Part shown: piece by piece, positions 8,799-18,770 of the stretch
Layout: every line of letters starts with the position of its first letter
How positions within the stretch are numbered: position 1 is the first letter of the stretch
DNA from: an uncultured Phascolarctobacterium sp.
Lineage (GTDB): Bacteria; Bacillota; Negativicutes; Acidaminococcales; Acidaminococcaceae
DNA length: 64,000 bases
Reading direction: 5' to 3'
Assembly: GCA_900545025.1 (NCBI GenBank)
Contig: UQXH01000001.1
Coordinates: 70,620 to 134,619 of the forward strand
Position numbers and translations under genes: made by a program
The notes under the pieces: generated by a model
Databases searched by the model: none
What the model was told of the DNA's origin: nothing
The model's input: the letters and a program-made list of their open reading frames with translations, nothing else

Positions 8799-8845
8799 TA
8801 TCAGTAATATTTTGCATTTGAGAGTTTATTAAAGGAGTTGTGGCT

Positions 8846-9982
8846 GTGGAAGAATATCAATTTTCCCAAGGTAAAAATCTGCGTTGTGGATACACTACCG
8901 GTAGCTGCGCAGCTGCTGCTTCTAAAGCTGCCGCGGCTATGCTTTTGAGCGGCAATAGGGTAGACGTGGTAAAAATAGATACTCCTAAAGGTATTGTGCT
9001 GGAATTAGAACCGCTCAATGTTGAAATTACTCCAGAATATGCAGTATGTGCAATTCGTAAGGATTCCGGTGATGACCCTGATGATACTAATGGCGTATTG
9101 GTTTATGCTAAAGTAGAAAAAAATTCAGGAACCGGAGTGGAAATTGAGGGTGGTATAGGCGTAGGTCGAGTTACTAAGCCAGGTCTTGCATGCGCCGTAG
9201 GTGGTCCGGCTATCAATCCTACACCGAGAAAGATGATTACGGATGAGGTTACTTCTGTTGCGGTAGCTGCCGGGTATAATGGCGCGTTAAAAGTTACTGT
9301 TTCCATACCGGAAGGAGTAGAGATTGCAAAGAAAACCTTTAATCCCAGACTTGGAATAGTAGGAGGATTATCAGTTTTAGGTACCAGCGGTATTGTTGAG
9401 CCGATGAGTGATAAAGCGTTGGTTGATACAATGTATGTAGAAATAAATGCTCAAAAAGCTAAAGGAAATAAAAATCTTTTGGTATTCTTTGGCAATTATG
9501 GAGAAGATTTCACTCGCGACGCGCTAAAGCTTGATTTATCAGATTCTGTTACCTGCAGTAATTTTGTAGGAGAATTATTAGATTATGCTGTTTTCTGCGG
9601 ATTTGAAAGCCTGCTTCTAATTGGGCACTCCGGTAAGCTGATAAAGCTTGCTCAGGGAGTCATGAACACCCATTCTAAATACGCCGATTGTCGTACAGAG
9701 CTTTTAGCGCTGCAGGCAATGTTCCATGGCGCATCTGTTGAAGTAGGTAAAGAAATTTACAAATGCCTTACTACAGATGAAGTTATTAAGATTCTGCAGC
9801 GTGAAAAACTGCAGGAACAGGTTATGCAGGAAATTACTGCTAAAATTGATTTTTACATGCAGCATCGTGTGCATGGTAAAATAAAGACCGCGGCGCTGAT
9901 GTTTTCCAACGTTTACGGCGTTTTAGGTGAAACTGAGCATGCGGAAGAGCTTATCAAACTACATGTAAAAAAAGGAGAATGA
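8846..9982 (+). CDS. cbiD: cobalt-precorrin-5B C1-methyltransferase CbiD
   Basis: Methylates C1 of cobalt-precorrin-5B with S-adenosylmethionine in the anaerobic corrin pathway. The N-terminal signature RCGYTTGSCAAAASKAA (about 12-28) is diagnostic, with GIVEPMSDKAL in the middle. Length 378 residues fits. GTG 8846 is chosen over GTG 8840 because AAAGGAG then lies 8 bases upstream. First gene of the riboswitch-controlled operon. CbiD presence marks the early-cobalt route. Confidence 0.96.
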   Translation: MEEYQFSQGKNLRCGYTTGSCAAAASKAAAAMLLSGNRVDVVKIDTPKGIVLELEPLNVEITPEYAVCAIRKDSGDDPDDTNGVLVYAKVEKNSGTGVEIEGGIGVGRVTKPGLACAVGGPAINPTPRKMITDEVTSVAVAAGYNGALKVTVSIPEGVEIAKKTFNPRLGIVGGLSVLGTSGIVEPMSDKALVDTMYVEINAQKAKGNKNLLVFFGNYGEDFTRDALKLDLSDSVTCSNFVGELLDYAVFCGFESLLLIGHSGKLIKLAQGVMNTHSKYADCRTELLALQAMFHGASVEVGKEIYKCLTTDEVIKILQREKLQEQVMQEITAKIDFYMQHRVHGKIKTAALMFSNVYGVLGETEHAEELIKLHVKKGE

Positions 9983-9989
9983 GAGAAAT

Positions 9990-10691
9990 ATGAGAGGTAA
10001 ACTTTACAGTGTTGGTATCGGCCCCGGAGATCCGGAACTTTTGACCTTAAAAGCTGTACGCCTGTTGAAAGAATGTGATGTCGTTGCATTGCCGAAAGGT
10101 GATACTGATGTAATGACTGCAAAAAATATTGTTAATCAGGTTGTAAATCTTGATGAAAAAGAACAACTGATTATCTATATGCCTATGACTAAAGATATGG
10201 CTGCTATGGACAAAGCACATCGTGAAGGTGCTGAAGCGGTTATCAAGCTTCTTGACCAAGGCAAAAACGTTGTCTTCATTACTTTAGGCTGTCCGACAGT
10301 ATATGCAACCTGCATCTATGTACATAAACTTGTTCTTGCTGCGGGTTATGATGCTGAACTGGTTGCTGGTGTAACCTCCATATGTGCTGTTGCTGCAAGA
10401 TTGAACACTTCTTTGTGTGAAAGAGCCGAACCGCTGATTATCCTTCCTGGCAGCTATAAAGAAGCAGCTAAGTTCCTCGATGGCCCTGGCAACAAGGTGT
10501 TAATGAAATCTGCCAGCGAAATCGGACGTGTGCGTGAAGAGCTGAGAGAACGCGGATTGATTGCTAATGCTGCTATGGTTGAACGCTGCGGTCTTCCCGG
10601 TGAAAAAGTTTACCGTGATTTGGAACAGATTGATCCTAACAGCAGTTATTTCTCTGTTATATTGGTCAAAGAAAAGGAGTTTGATAAATAA
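9990..10691 (+). CDS. cbiL: cobalt-precorrin-2 C20-methyltransferase CbiL
   Basis: Methylates C20 of cobalt-precorrin-2 to give cobalt-precorrin-3. A 233-residue member of the tetrapyrrole (corrin/porphyrin) methylase fold: N-terminal SVGIGPGDPELLTLKAVRLL, then FITLGCPTVYAT and the GVTSICAVAARL substrate loop. Seven bases after cbiD. Its last base is the first base of the cbiF start codon (TAATG junction), a sign of translational coupling. Confidence 0.95.
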   Translation: MRGKLYSVGIGPGDPELLTLKAVRLLKECDVVALPKGDTDVMTAKNIVNQVVNLDEKEQLIIYMPMTKDMAAMDKAHREGAEAVIKLLDQGKNVVFITLGCPTVYATCIYVHKLVLAAGYDAELVAGVTSICAVAARLNTSLCERAEPLIILPGSYKEAAKFLDGPGNKVLMKSASEIGRVREELRERGLIANAAMVERCGLPGEKVYRDLEQIDPNSSYFSVILVKEKEFDK

Positions 10692-11476
10692 TGATTTACT
10701 TTATTGGTGCAGGACCTGGTGCTGTTGATCTGATTACTGTTAAAGGTAAAGAATTGCTTGAAAAAGCCGATTTAATTATTTATGCAGGCTCTCTGGTTAA
10801 TCCCGGTTTATTGCAATACGCTAAACCGGAATGTGTTATTATGGACAGCGCAAAAATGACTTTGGAAGAAGTTATTGCTGCTATGGTACCGGCTGCTCAA
10901 GCTGGTAAACTTGTTGTACGCTTGCATACTGGTGACCCCAGTGTATATGGTGCACATCGTGAACAAATTGATATGCTGCGCAGCTACAATCTGGACTTTG
11001 AAATTGTGCCTGGTGTAAGTTCTTTCTGTGCCGCAGCTGCTGCGTTAGATGCAGAATATACTCTGCCGAATGTTAGCCAGTCTGTAATTATTACTCGTAT
11101 GGAAGGACGCACTCCCGTTCCTAACAAACAAAAGATTGCTGATTATGCAGCTCATAAAGCTACCATGGTTATTTTCCTCAGCTCCGGTATGCTGGAAAAA
11201 CTGCAGGGCGAGCTGATTAAAGGCGGTTATACTGCTGATACTCCGGCAGCTATTGTTTACAAAGCTTCCTGGCCAGATGAAAAAGTTGTACGCTGCACCG
11301 TAGGTACTCTTGCTGAAAGTGCTGCTAAATACAATATTACTAAGACTGCGCTTATCACTGTAGGTAACTTCCTCGGCAGCGAATATGACCGCAGCGAACT
11401 TTACAATCCTACCTTTGCTCACGGCTATCGTGAAGCAGATCCTACAAAGCTGGATCTTAAACCAGAGGTAAAATAA
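10691..11476 (+). CDS. cbiF: cobalt-precorrin-4 C11-methyltransferase CbiF
   Basis: Methylates C11 of cobalt-precorrin-4 to give cobalt-precorrin-5A. A 261-residue tetrapyrrole methylase: FIGAGPGAVDLITVKG at the N-terminus, LHTGDPSVYGAHREQ in the SAM site and VPGVSSFCAAAAAL. The YAGSLVNPGLL stretch is typical of CbiF/CobM. Overlaps cbiL by one base, and cbiG begins on the very next base after its stop. Confidence 0.95.
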   Translation: MIYFIGAGPGAVDLITVKGKELLEKADLIIYAGSLVNPGLLQYAKPECVIMDSAKMTLEEVIAAMVPAAQAGKLVVRLHTGDPSVYGAHREQIDMLRSYNLDFEIVPGVSSFCAAAAALDAEYTLPNVSQSVIITRMEGRTPVPNKQKIADYAAHKATMVIFLSSGMLEKLQGELIKGGYTADTPAAIVYKASWPDEKVVRCTVGTLAESAAKYNITKTALITVGNFLGSEYDRSELYNPTFAHGYREADPTKLDLKPEVK

Positions 11477-12547
11477 ATGCAGGCGGTTGTCTATTCCTTT
11501 TCACGGCGCGGAGCTGAGCTTAGTAAAAAAGTATGTGCGTGTTTAACAGCAGCAGGATATAATGCTGCAGCTCAAACTTTGCCTAAATATGCAGCTGACG
11601 CTGGAATAGGAGTAATGCTGCCGGATTATAAAACTGCGTGTGCAGAAGCTTTTGACAAGTGCGGAATAATTGTTTTTGTTGGTGCGGCCGGAATAGCTGT
11701 GCGAACCATTGCTCCTTACATAAAAAGCAAACTGACTGATCCGGCAGTTATTTCTGTTGATGAAAAAGGTAATTTTGTTATACCTCTTTTAGCTGGTCAT
11801 ATTGGCGGCGCTAATGAGATAGCTCGTTATCTGGCTGAGTTTTTAGGGGGGATAGCTTGTGTAACAACAGCTACTGATGTTAATGGACTATTTGCAGTAG
11901 ATGAATGGGCAGCGCGTAATCGAATGACAATTGATTCTATGCATGCTGCTAAAGAATTTGCTGCTGCGCTTGTGGCAGAAGAGATTGTAGGTCTGACAAG
12001 TGAATTTCCTGTTGTAAGTGCATTGCCGAAAGGTATGCAGCTTTATGGGGAAGACAGCATTTTTCCTGTAGGTCTGAATATTGCTTTGAATACCAGCAAT
12101 ACTAAATTTGCAACAACACTTCATGTGCTGCCGCGTATTGTTCATCTTGGTATAGGTTGCAGACGCGGCACTGCATGCGCCAATATTGCTGCACTTGTGC
12201 TGCCTGAATTAGAACGATTGCATATAGATAAACGTTCTGTCTGCAGCATAGCTTCTGTTGATTTGAAAAAAGATGAACAGGGATTGCTGGAATTTGCTGC
12301 AGTTAATGGGTGGCAGGCTAATTTTTATACAGCGGATGAACTCAATGCTGTTGCGGGTGAATTTACATCTTCGGCCTTCGTTAGAGGTATAGTAGGTGTA
12401 GATAATGTCTGTGAACGCAGTGCAGTGAAGGACAGTAACGGCGGAAGCCTGCTGTTGCATAAGACCAGTAAAAATGGTGTAACATTAGCGGTAGCTGTAG
12501 AAGATATAGTTATAGATTTTTTTAAGACAGGTTTAAAAACTGAGTAA
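11477..12547 (+). CDS. cbiG: cobalt-precorrin-5A hydrolase CbiG
   Basis: Opens the delta-lactone of cobalt-precorrin-5A and releases C20 as acetaldehyde. A 356-residue protein with the three CbiG parts: N-terminal region (1-60), middle domain with FVGAAGIAVRTIAPYI and PLLAGHIGGANEIA, and C-terminal domain with LGIGCRRGTACANI (about 215-228). It is a stand-alone CbiG, not fused to cbiH as in some Firmicutes. Confidence 0.95.
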   Translation: MQAVVYSFSRRGAELSKKVCACLTAAGYNAAAQTLPKYAADAGIGVMLPDYKTACAEAFDKCGIIVFVGAAGIAVRTIAPYIKSKLTDPAVISVDEKGNFVIPLLAGHIGGANEIARYLAEFLGGIACVTTATDVNGLFAVDEWAARNRMTIDSMHAAKEFAAALVAEEIVGLTSEFPVVSALPKGMQLYGEDSIFPVGLNIALNTSNTKFATTLHVLPRIVHLGIGCRRGTACANIAALVLPELERLHIDKRSVCSIASVDLKKDEQGLLEFAAVNGWQANFYTADELNAVAGEFTSSAFVRGIVGVDNVCERSAVKDSNGGSLLLHKTSKNGVTLAVAVEDIVIDFFKTGLKTE

Positions 12548-12569
12548 ATAATAAGGATGGTTATTATAT

Positions 12570-13301
12570 ATGTCTAAATTGTATGTTGTTGGCCTCGGTC
12601 CTGGCGGCGTTGAACAAATGACTAAAAGAGCTTATGAAGCGCTGCAGTCCTGTGACGTTATCGCAGGTTATCATGTTTATGTTAATCTGATTAAGGAAGA
12701 TTTCAAGGAAAAAGAATTTCTTTCTACCGGTATGCGTAAGGAAGTAGATCGCTGCAAGCTGGCTCTTGATGAAGCACTTAAAGGTAAAACTGTTGCCATG
12801 ATTTCCAGTGGTGATGCTGGTGTTTATGGCATGGCTGGCATTATGTTTCAGGTTGCTGCAGATCACCCTGAAGTGGAAATCGAGGTTGTTCCTGGCATTA
12901 CAGCAGCTTGCTCTGGCGCAGCTGTACTTGGTGCTCCGCTTATCAGCGATTTTTGTCTTATCTCTTTAAGCGATTTGCTTACTCCGTGGGAAAAAATTGA
13001 AAAAAGACTGGATTGTGCATCTCAAGCTGATTTTTGCATCTGTCTTTACAATCCTTCCAGCATCAAACGTCATGATTATCTGCAAAAAGCTTGTGATATT
13101 ATGTTGAAAAATCAAAATGGCGATGTTCCTGCAGGCATTGTACGCAATATTGGTCGTGAAGGTGAAAGCTACGAATTAACTACTCTGCGTGAGCTGCGTG
13201 ATAAACAAGTAGATATGTTCTCTACCGTTATTATCGGTAACTCTCAAACACAAGTTATTAACGGCCGTCTTGTTACTCCGCGTGGTTATAAACTGGTATG
13301 A
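12570..13301 (+). CDS. cbiH: cobalt-precorrin-3 C17-methyltransferase CbiH
   Basis: Methylates C17 and contracts the ring, cobalt-precorrin-3 to cobalt-precorrin-4. A 243-residue tetrapyrrole methylase: VVGLGPGGVEQMTKRA, MISSGDAGVYGMAG and VVPGITAACSGAAVLGAPL are characteristic of CbiH/CobJ. No ferredoxin-like fusion is present. Twenty-two bases after cbiG with an AAGGATGG ribosome site; overlaps cbiJ by 4 bases (ATGA). Confidence 0.95.
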   Translation: MSKLYVVGLGPGGVEQMTKRAYEALQSCDVIAGYHVYVNLIKEDFKEKEFLSTGMRKEVDRCKLALDEALKGKTVAMISSGDAGVYGMAGIMFQVAADHPEVEIEVVPGITAACSGAAVLGAPLISDFCLISLSDLLTPWEKIEKRLDCASQADFCICLYNPSSIKRHDYLQKACDIMLKNQNGDVPAGIVRNIGREGESYELTTLRELRDKQVDMFSTVIIGNSQTQVINGRLVTPRGYKLV

Positions 13302-14071
13302 AACCGGTAATTTGGATTATTGGCGGTACCAGTGAGGGACGTAATCTTTTAAAAGCTTTGGCAAGTTTTAATCTTGATATTTACGTTTCTGTTGCTACAG
13401 AGTATGGGGCAGAACTTATTGATAAACAGGATAACGTTAAAGTAATGGCTTCAAGAATGGATTTGGCAGCAATGAGAGAATTTCTGCAGATTCATCGTCC
13501 GGAATGCGTTATTGATGCTACTCATCCCTATGCAACAGTGGTAACGGCAACTGTCAAAGAAGCTTGTGCTTTAGAAGATTGTAAGTATTTACGTTTATTG
13601 CGTCCTTCAAGTGAAAGCGGCGATTATATTACTGTAAGTGACTTTGGTGAAGCAGTTGAGTTGCTTAACCATATGGATGGTAATATTTTTCTGACTACCG
13701 GCAGTAAGAACCTTAAAGATTTTACTGCTGTCAGAGATTATGCGGAACGTATAGCGCTACGTATCCTGCCAATGGAAGAATCATTGCATACAGCACTGCA
13801 GCTTGGTTATAAACCAGCTAATGTAATTTGTATGCAGGGTCCTTTTTCTAAGGATTTGAATATTACTATGTTAAAAAAATATCGTAGCAAATTCATGGTA
13901 ACGAAAGATTCCGGTGCAGCAGGCGGTTTTGATGATAAAGTTGAAGCAGCGGCAGAAGCTGGAGCAAAACTGTTGGTGATTGGTCGTGAGCCGGAAGAAG
14001 GTTCAGGTTACAGTGAAGTATTAAATTATTTGTATCAGCAATATGCGGATACTCGAGTTTCTAAAAATTAA
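13298..14071 (+). CDS. cbiJ: cobalt-precorrin-6A reductase CbiJ
   Basis: Reduces the corrin ring of cobalt-precorrin-6A with NAD(P)H. A 257-residue protein with the N-terminal nucleotide-binding IIGGTSEGRNLL, IDATHPYATVVTATV (about 75-89), LTTGSKNLKDF and VTKDSGAAGGFDDKVEAA near the C-terminus, all typical of CbiJ/CobK. Translationally coupled to cbiH by a 4-base overlap. Confidence 0.95.
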   Translation: MKPVIWIIGGTSEGRNLLKALASFNLDIYVSVATEYGAELIDKQDNVKVMASRMDLAAMREFLQIHRPECVIDATHPYATVVTATVKEACALEDCKYLRLLRPSSESGDYITVSDFGEAVELLNHMDGNIFLTTGSKNLKDFTAVRDYAERIALRILPMEESLHTALQLGYKPANVICMQGPFSKDLNITMLKKYRSKFMVTKDSGAAGGFDDKVEAAAEAGAKLLVIGREPEEGSGYSEVLNYLYQQYADTRVSKN

Positions 14072-14083
14072 GGAGTGCTGATT

Positions 14084-15298
14084 ATGCTGCGAGTTAATAT
14101 TGTAGGTATCGGACCAGGAAATCCTGAATTACTTACAGGCGCTGCAATAAAAGCTATTAAGGAAAGTAATATCCTTATCGGCGACAAAAGGATGCTGGCA
14201 GCATTTGCTGAAGCAGATAAAAAAATTTACGACACTATCAAGACTGCGGATATAGTAGAAATTGCAGCGTCGGCTAATCCTGAAAAAGATGTTCTTGCAG
14301 TGCTTGTATCAGGTGATGTTGGCTTTTTCAGCTTAGCTAAAACCATCAGCGGGAAATTGCCTGATTGTGAATGTGTACGTTACTGTGGTATCAGCAGTCT
14401 GGTATATTTTGCAGCAAAATTGCAGATGGCATGGGATGATGCAAAAATTGTCAGCATGCATGGCAGAAAGCAGAATTTGATTGCGGCTGTAGCAGAAAAT
14501 CAAAAAGTATTTTCTCTTACTGGCGGCGAGCATACGCCACAAATGTTGTGTGCACGACTTTGTGAACATGGCTTGGATGATGTACAGGTATATGTTGGTG
14601 AGAATCTTTCTTACCCGGAAGAAAAGATTACTGTTGGTACTGCTGCAGAAATCAGCAAACAGACTTTTCCTTCACTGTCTGTCATGATGATTATCAATGA
14701 ACAGGCAGCAAAGTACCAGCCAGTTGTGCATGGCCTGGCTGATGAATTATTTACCCGCAGCAAGGTACCGATGACTAAACAGGAAGTGCGCAGTGTTTCC
14801 ATGTCTAAATTGATGCCGAAAGCAACCGACAAGATTTATGACATTGGTGCCGGTACCGGTTCATGTTCTGTCGAGCTGGCGTTATTAGCTAATAAAGGGC
14901 GCGTATGGGCTTTTGAACGTAATCCGGAAGCTGTAGCGCTTATTCATAAAAACAGAGACTTGTTTGGTATCGAAAATTTAGAAGTAATTGCCGGAGAAGC
15001 TTTAGAAAATATTAAGAATATGCCTGCACCTGATTGCGTTTTCGTCGGCGGCAGCGGCGGCGATTTATGCGAAATGCTGGATATCATTTATACAAAAAAT
15101 CCTGATTGTCGTGTGGTTATTAACGCTATAACTATCGAAACGCTGGCAGAAGTTGCTGATTATTATAAAAAGCATCAGGATTATGCTTTAGAAATTGTCA
15201 ATGTCTGTGTTGCACGCAGCCGTAAACTTGGCAGCTATAATCTGATGATGGCACAGAATCCCGTATATGTTATGACTGCTTTGAAGAAGGTTGATTAA
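14084..15298 (+). CDS. cbiET: fused cobalt-precorrin-7 methyltransferase/decarboxylase CbiE-CbiT
   Basis: One 404-residue chain carries both enzymes. The CbiE half (about 1-205; VNIVGIGPGNPELLTGAAIKA at the start) is a tetrapyrrole methylase acting at C5. The CbiT half (about 215-404) is a Rossmann methyltransferase with DIGAGTGSCSVELAL, acting at C15 with decarboxylation of the C12 acetate. This is the CobL-like fusion. ATG 14084 is preferred to GTG 14075 since AGGAG ends 8 bases before it. Confidence 0.94.
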   Translation: MLRVNIVGIGPGNPELLTGAAIKAIKESNILIGDKRMLAAFAEADKKIYDTIKTADIVEIAASANPEKDVLAVLVSGDVGFFSLAKTISGKLPDCECVRYCGISSLVYFAAKLQMAWDDAKIVSMHGRKQNLIAAVAENQKVFSLTGGEHTPQMLCARLCEHGLDDVQVYVGENLSYPEEKITVGTAAEISKQTFPSLSVMMIINEQAAKYQPVVHGLADELFTRSKVPMTKQEVRSVSMSKLMPKATDKIYDIGAGTGSCSVELALLANKGRVWAFERNPEAVALIHKNRDLFGIENLEVIAGEALENIKNMPAPDCVFVGGSGGDLCEMLDIIYTKNPDCRVVINAITIETLAEVADYYKKHQDYALEIVNVCVARSRKLGSYNLMMAQNPVYVMTALKKVD

Positions 15299-15299
15299 A

Positions 15300-16664
15300 A
15301 TGGCTGAATTACAAGTTCCTCGGATAATGATAAGTGCTCCTGGCAGCGGCAGCGGCAAGACCACTATTGTATGCGGTCTTTTAAATGCACTGATGAATAT
15401 GGGCTTTAAAACTGCAGCTTTTAAATCCGGCCCAGATTATATTGACCCGATGTTTCATTCTAAAGTCATTGGAGCAAAGTCAAGAAATCTTGATTTATTT
15501 ATGCTTGGAGAGGAAACAACCAAATATTTAGCAGCAAAAAATTCTTGTGATGCGGATATTGCCGTTTTTGAAGGTGCAATGGGCTTTTATGACGGTATGG
15601 GGAAAACATTGGAAGCAAGCGCTTATAAACTTGCCTGTACCTGTGATGTACCTGTAATATTGGTTGTTAACGGCAAAGGAGCGGCTTTATCTTTAGCAGC
15701 ACAAATTAAAGGTTTTAAAGATTTTCGTCCTGATAGTCATATTGTGGGAGCTATTATCAATAATGTTAATCCTATGAGCTATATGTTCTATAAGGATGTT
15801 ATAGAACGTGAGACAGGAGTTAAGCTGATAGGTTATTTTCCGATTATGGCTGACTGCAATTTTGAAAGCAGGCATCTTGGCCTTGTAACAGCTGAAGAAA
15901 TTGGCGATTTGCAGTCCATAGTTGATAGACTTGCTGCACAAGCTGCCAAATCTATTGATATGGAAGCATTATTAGAAATTGCACGAAAAGCTTGTCCTTT
16001 GCAATATGAGGAGCAGAATATAGAGTCTATTGGAAAAGTGCGTATTGCAGTAGCACAAGATAAAGCTTTTTGTTTCTATTATCAGGATGCTCTGGATTTA
16101 CTCTCTGAACTTGGTGCAGAGCTTGTTCCGTTTAGTCCGCTTAATGACAAATATTTGCCGGAAAACTGTCAGGGAATAATCCTTGGCGGCGGCTATCCTG
16201 AAATCTACGCTCAACAGCTTGCTGATAATCACACTATGCTGGAAAGTATTCGCGAGGCTGTGCTGCAAGGAATGCCCTGTTTTGCTGAATGCGGCGGGTT
16301 TATGTATTTGCTGGAACGTTATTGTGAAGGCGATAAAATTTATTCATGGGTAGGAGCCGTAGAAGGCGAAACGAGCATGACCAAAAAGCTTAATCGTTTT
16401 GGTTATGTACATCTTACTGCTCAGCATGATAATATGCTCTGCTGTAAAGGTGAAATGATTAACGGACATGAGTTCCATTATTCTGACAGCTGCAATAACG
16501 GCAGCAGCTTTTTGGCAGAAAAGGCTTCCGGAAAAGGAGCTTGGCACTGTGCTCATGCAGGAAAAACTCTTTATGCCGGGTATCCGCATATACATTTATG
16601 GGGAAATCCTGAGTTTGCACGCAATTTTGTTAAATGCTGCTGTGAATATAAACAAGAAAAATAA
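15300..16664 (+). CDS. cbiA: cobyrinate a,c-diamide synthase CbiA
   Basis: Uses ATP and glutamine to amidate the a and c side chains of cobyrinate. A 454-residue two-domain protein: N-terminal dethiobiotin-synthetase-like ATPase with P-loop APGSGSGKTT (about 11-20), and C-terminal class I-type glutamine amidotransferase with the nucleophile Cys in FAECGGFMYL. ATG 15300 is chosen over TTG 15291; AAGAAGG lies just before the cbiET stop. It begins 1 base after cbiET. Confidence 0.95.
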   Translation: MAELQVPRIMISAPGSGSGKTTIVCGLLNALMNMGFKTAAFKSGPDYIDPMFHSKVIGAKSRNLDLFMLGEETTKYLAAKNSCDADIAVFEGAMGFYDGMGKTLEASAYKLACTCDVPVILVVNGKGAALSLAAQIKGFKDFRPDSHIVGAIINNVNPMSYMFYKDVIERETGVKLIGYFPIMADCNFESRHLGLVTAEEIGDLQSIVDRLAAQAAKSIDMEALLEIARKACPLQYEEQNIESIGKVRIAVAQDKAFCFYYQDALDLLSELGAELVPFSPLNDKYLPENCQGIILGGGYPEIYAQQLADNHTMLESIREAVLQGMPCFAECGGFMYLLERYCEGDKIYSWVGAVEGETSMTKKLNRFGYVHLTAQHDNMLCCKGEMINGHEFHYSDSCNNGSSFLAEKASGKGAWHCAHAGKTLYAGYPHIHLWGNPEFARNFVKCCCEYKQEK

Positions 16665-16693
16665 AAAGCCCATGGGCTAAGGGGACTTTGTTT

Positions 16694-17662
16694 ATGATGA
16701 CATTAGCTGCCATTACGGCAGGTTTTATCTTGGACCTTCTTTTTGGAGATCCCCATTGGCTGCCGCATCCTATTTGCCTGATAGGTAATTTAATAGGTTT
16801 TCTGGAAAAAAATCTGCGCAAAATTTTTGCGTTTAGTAATATAGCACTTTTAATAAGCGGCAGTTTTATGGTACTGATAGTTTTATTATGTACCTATTTG
16901 ATTCCGTATTTCATTTTGCAGGAAGCTGAAAAAATCAGCATTTGGCTGGCATTTGCTCTGGAGACATTAATGTTTTACCAGATATTTGCTACTAAATGCT
17001 TGCGTGATGAAAGCATGAAGGTTTTTGATGCGCTGCAGAAAGGTGATTTGGCTGATGCCAGAGTCAAATTGTCATGGATTGTAGGCAGAGATACCAAAAA
17101 TCTGACTAGTGAAGAAGTAACTAAGGGTGCAGTCGAAACTGTTGCAGAAAATACTGCAGATGGAGTAATTGCTCCGATGTTCTATATGTTTATCGGTGGG
17201 GCTCCACTTACTTTTTTATACAAAGGAATCAATACCATGGATTCTATGGTAGGTTATAAAAATGATAAATATCTGTATTTTGGCAGATGTGCTGCTAAAT
17301 TAGACGATTTAGCTAATTTTATTCCGGCACGTATTTCAGGTATGGTTATGATGCTGGCAGCATATTTTCTTAACCTTGATAGCAAGCAGGCGTGGAAAAC
17401 ATTCTGGCGTGACAGATATAATCATTTAAGCCCTAATTCTGCTATGACAGAGTCTGTTGCTGCAGGTGCGCTGAATATCCAGCTTGGCGGCGGTCATTTT
17501 TATTTTGGGAAATGGGTTCCTAAAGATACTATAGGCGATGATATCAGACCGGTAGTGGCTGAAGATATTGTTGCAGTGAATAATTTACTATATATGTCAG
17601 CTGTAATAAGTATTTTATTTTTTGCATTAATATATTTGCTTAAAATATTTATAGCAGCCTGA
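16694..17662 (+). CDS. cbiB: adenosylcobinamide-phosphate synthase CbiB
   Basis: An integral membrane enzyme that joins aminopropanol phosphate to adenosylcobyric acid. A 322-residue protein with several hydrophobic segments. The family signatures are LDLLFGDPHWLPHPICLIG near the N-terminus, VAENTADGVIAPMFYMF and NAMDSMVGYKN-type NTMDSMVGYKNDKY in the middle. ATG 16694 is chosen because AAGGGGA ends 8 bases before it. The next gene, cobD, makes its aminopropanol-phosphate substrate. Confidence 0.95.
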   Translation: MMTLAAITAGFILDLLFGDPHWLPHPICLIGNLIGFLEKNLRKIFAFSNIALLISGSFMVLIVLLCTYLIPYFILQEAEKISIWLAFALETLMFYQIFATKCLRDESMKVFDALQKGDLADARVKLSWIVGRDTKNLTSEEVTKGAVETVAENTADGVIAPMFYMFIGGAPLTFLYKGINTMDSMVGYKNDKYLYFGRCAAKLDDLANFIPARISGMVMMLAAYFLNLDSKQAWKTFWRDRYNHLSPNSAMTESVAAGALNIQLGGGHFYFGKWVPKDTIGDDIRPVVAEDIVAVNNLLYMSAVISILFFALIYLLKIFIAA

Positions 17663-17681
17663 TTTCAGAGGATGGGAAGTT

Positions 17682-18770
17682 ATGTATACTTACGTTCATG
17701 GTGGGGATATTTATACTCAGAAGCAAACTGCAGCTGGTAAAGACATGATTGATTTTTCAGCAAATATCAATCCCCTGGGCTTGCCTGCGGGTGTTAAAAC
17801 TGCTATTAAAACTGCTATTAAAAAATGTGTAAATTATCCTGACCCGTTTTGCCGTGAGTTGACGCAGGCAACAGCTGATTTTCTGCATATAGATAAAGAA
17901 TGGCTGTTTTTCGGTAATGGTGCTGCTGATGTACTTTTCCGACTGGCACTGGCGATAAAGCCTAAGAAAGCATTGCTTTTGGCACCAACATTTGCTGATT
18001 ATGAAAAAGCATTGCGTTCTGTTGATTGCGGCATAAGCTACTACAATTTACCCAGCAAGCATGAATTTATTGTGCAAAAGGATATTTTGCGCCGTATTAC
18101 GACCAGGACAGATATAGTAGTTATCTGTAATCCTAATAATCCTACCGGTCAGCTGACTGACAGAAGCTTGCTTGAACATATTCTTGCAAAGTGTAATGAA
18201 GTAGGCGCCTATCTGTTGCTTGATGAATGTTTTATGGATTTTGTTGATGAAGATAAAGCATTCAGTATGCGCGATGTACTGGCTGCTAATCACAGATTGA
18301 TTATTCTCAAAGCGTTTACCAAGACTTTTGCTATTCCTGGTGTAAGGCTTGGGTATTGTATGAATGCAGATGCTGCTTTATGTAAGGCTTTGCACGAAAG
18401 CGGTCAGGACTGGAGTGTTTCTGTCTTAGCGCAGGAAGCAGGCTGTGCGGCTTTGCAGGAAAAAGAATATTTAAATGAATCTTATATACTGATCAAAGAA
18501 GAACGTCAGTATCTTATAAATCAGCTGAAAGCCTTGGGAGCAGAAGTATATGGCTCCCATGCAAACTACATATTTTTCTATATGGAAAAACCAGCTCAGC
18601 TTAAGGAATTACTGTATCAACAGGGATATATGATTCGTTCCTGTGCCAATTACCATAATCTGGGTGAGGGTTATTACAGAATCGCGGTAAAAACAAGGGT
18701 GCTGAACCGTGGTCTTATTAAAGCAATTAAGGAAGCAAGAAAAAATGCGCTCATTACTGGTACTTATTGA
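17682..18770 (+). CDS. cobD: L-threonine-O-3-phosphate decarboxylase CobD
   Basis: A PLP enzyme that decarboxylates L-threonine phosphate to (R)-1-amino-2-propanol O-2-phosphate for the corrin side chain. A 362-residue fold-type I aminotransferase-like protein: HGGDIY and FSANINPLGLP at the N-terminus, ICNPNNPTG (148-156), LLDECFMDF with Asp181, and the PLP lysine 214 in AFTKTFAIPGVRLGY. HisC is the nearest alternative, but the N-terminal signature and the operon context favour CobD. Its last 26 bases overlap the next gene. Confidence 0.93.
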   Translation: MYTYVHGGDIYTQKQTAAGKDMIDFSANINPLGLPAGVKTAIKTAIKKCVNYPDPFCRELTQATADFLHIDKEWLFFGNGAADVLFRLALAIKPKKALLLAPTFADYEKALRSVDCGISYYNLPSKHEFIVQKDILRRITTRTDIVVICNPNNPTGQLTDRSLLEHILAKCNEVGAYLLLDECFMDFVDEDKAFSMRDVLAANHRLIILKAFTKTFAIPGVRLGYCMNADAALCKALHESGQDWSVSVLAQEAGCAALQEKEYLNESYILIKEERQYLINQLKALGAEVYGSHANYIFFYMEKPAQLKELLYQQGYMIRSCANYHNLGEGYYRIAVKTRVLNRGLIKAIKEARKNALITGTY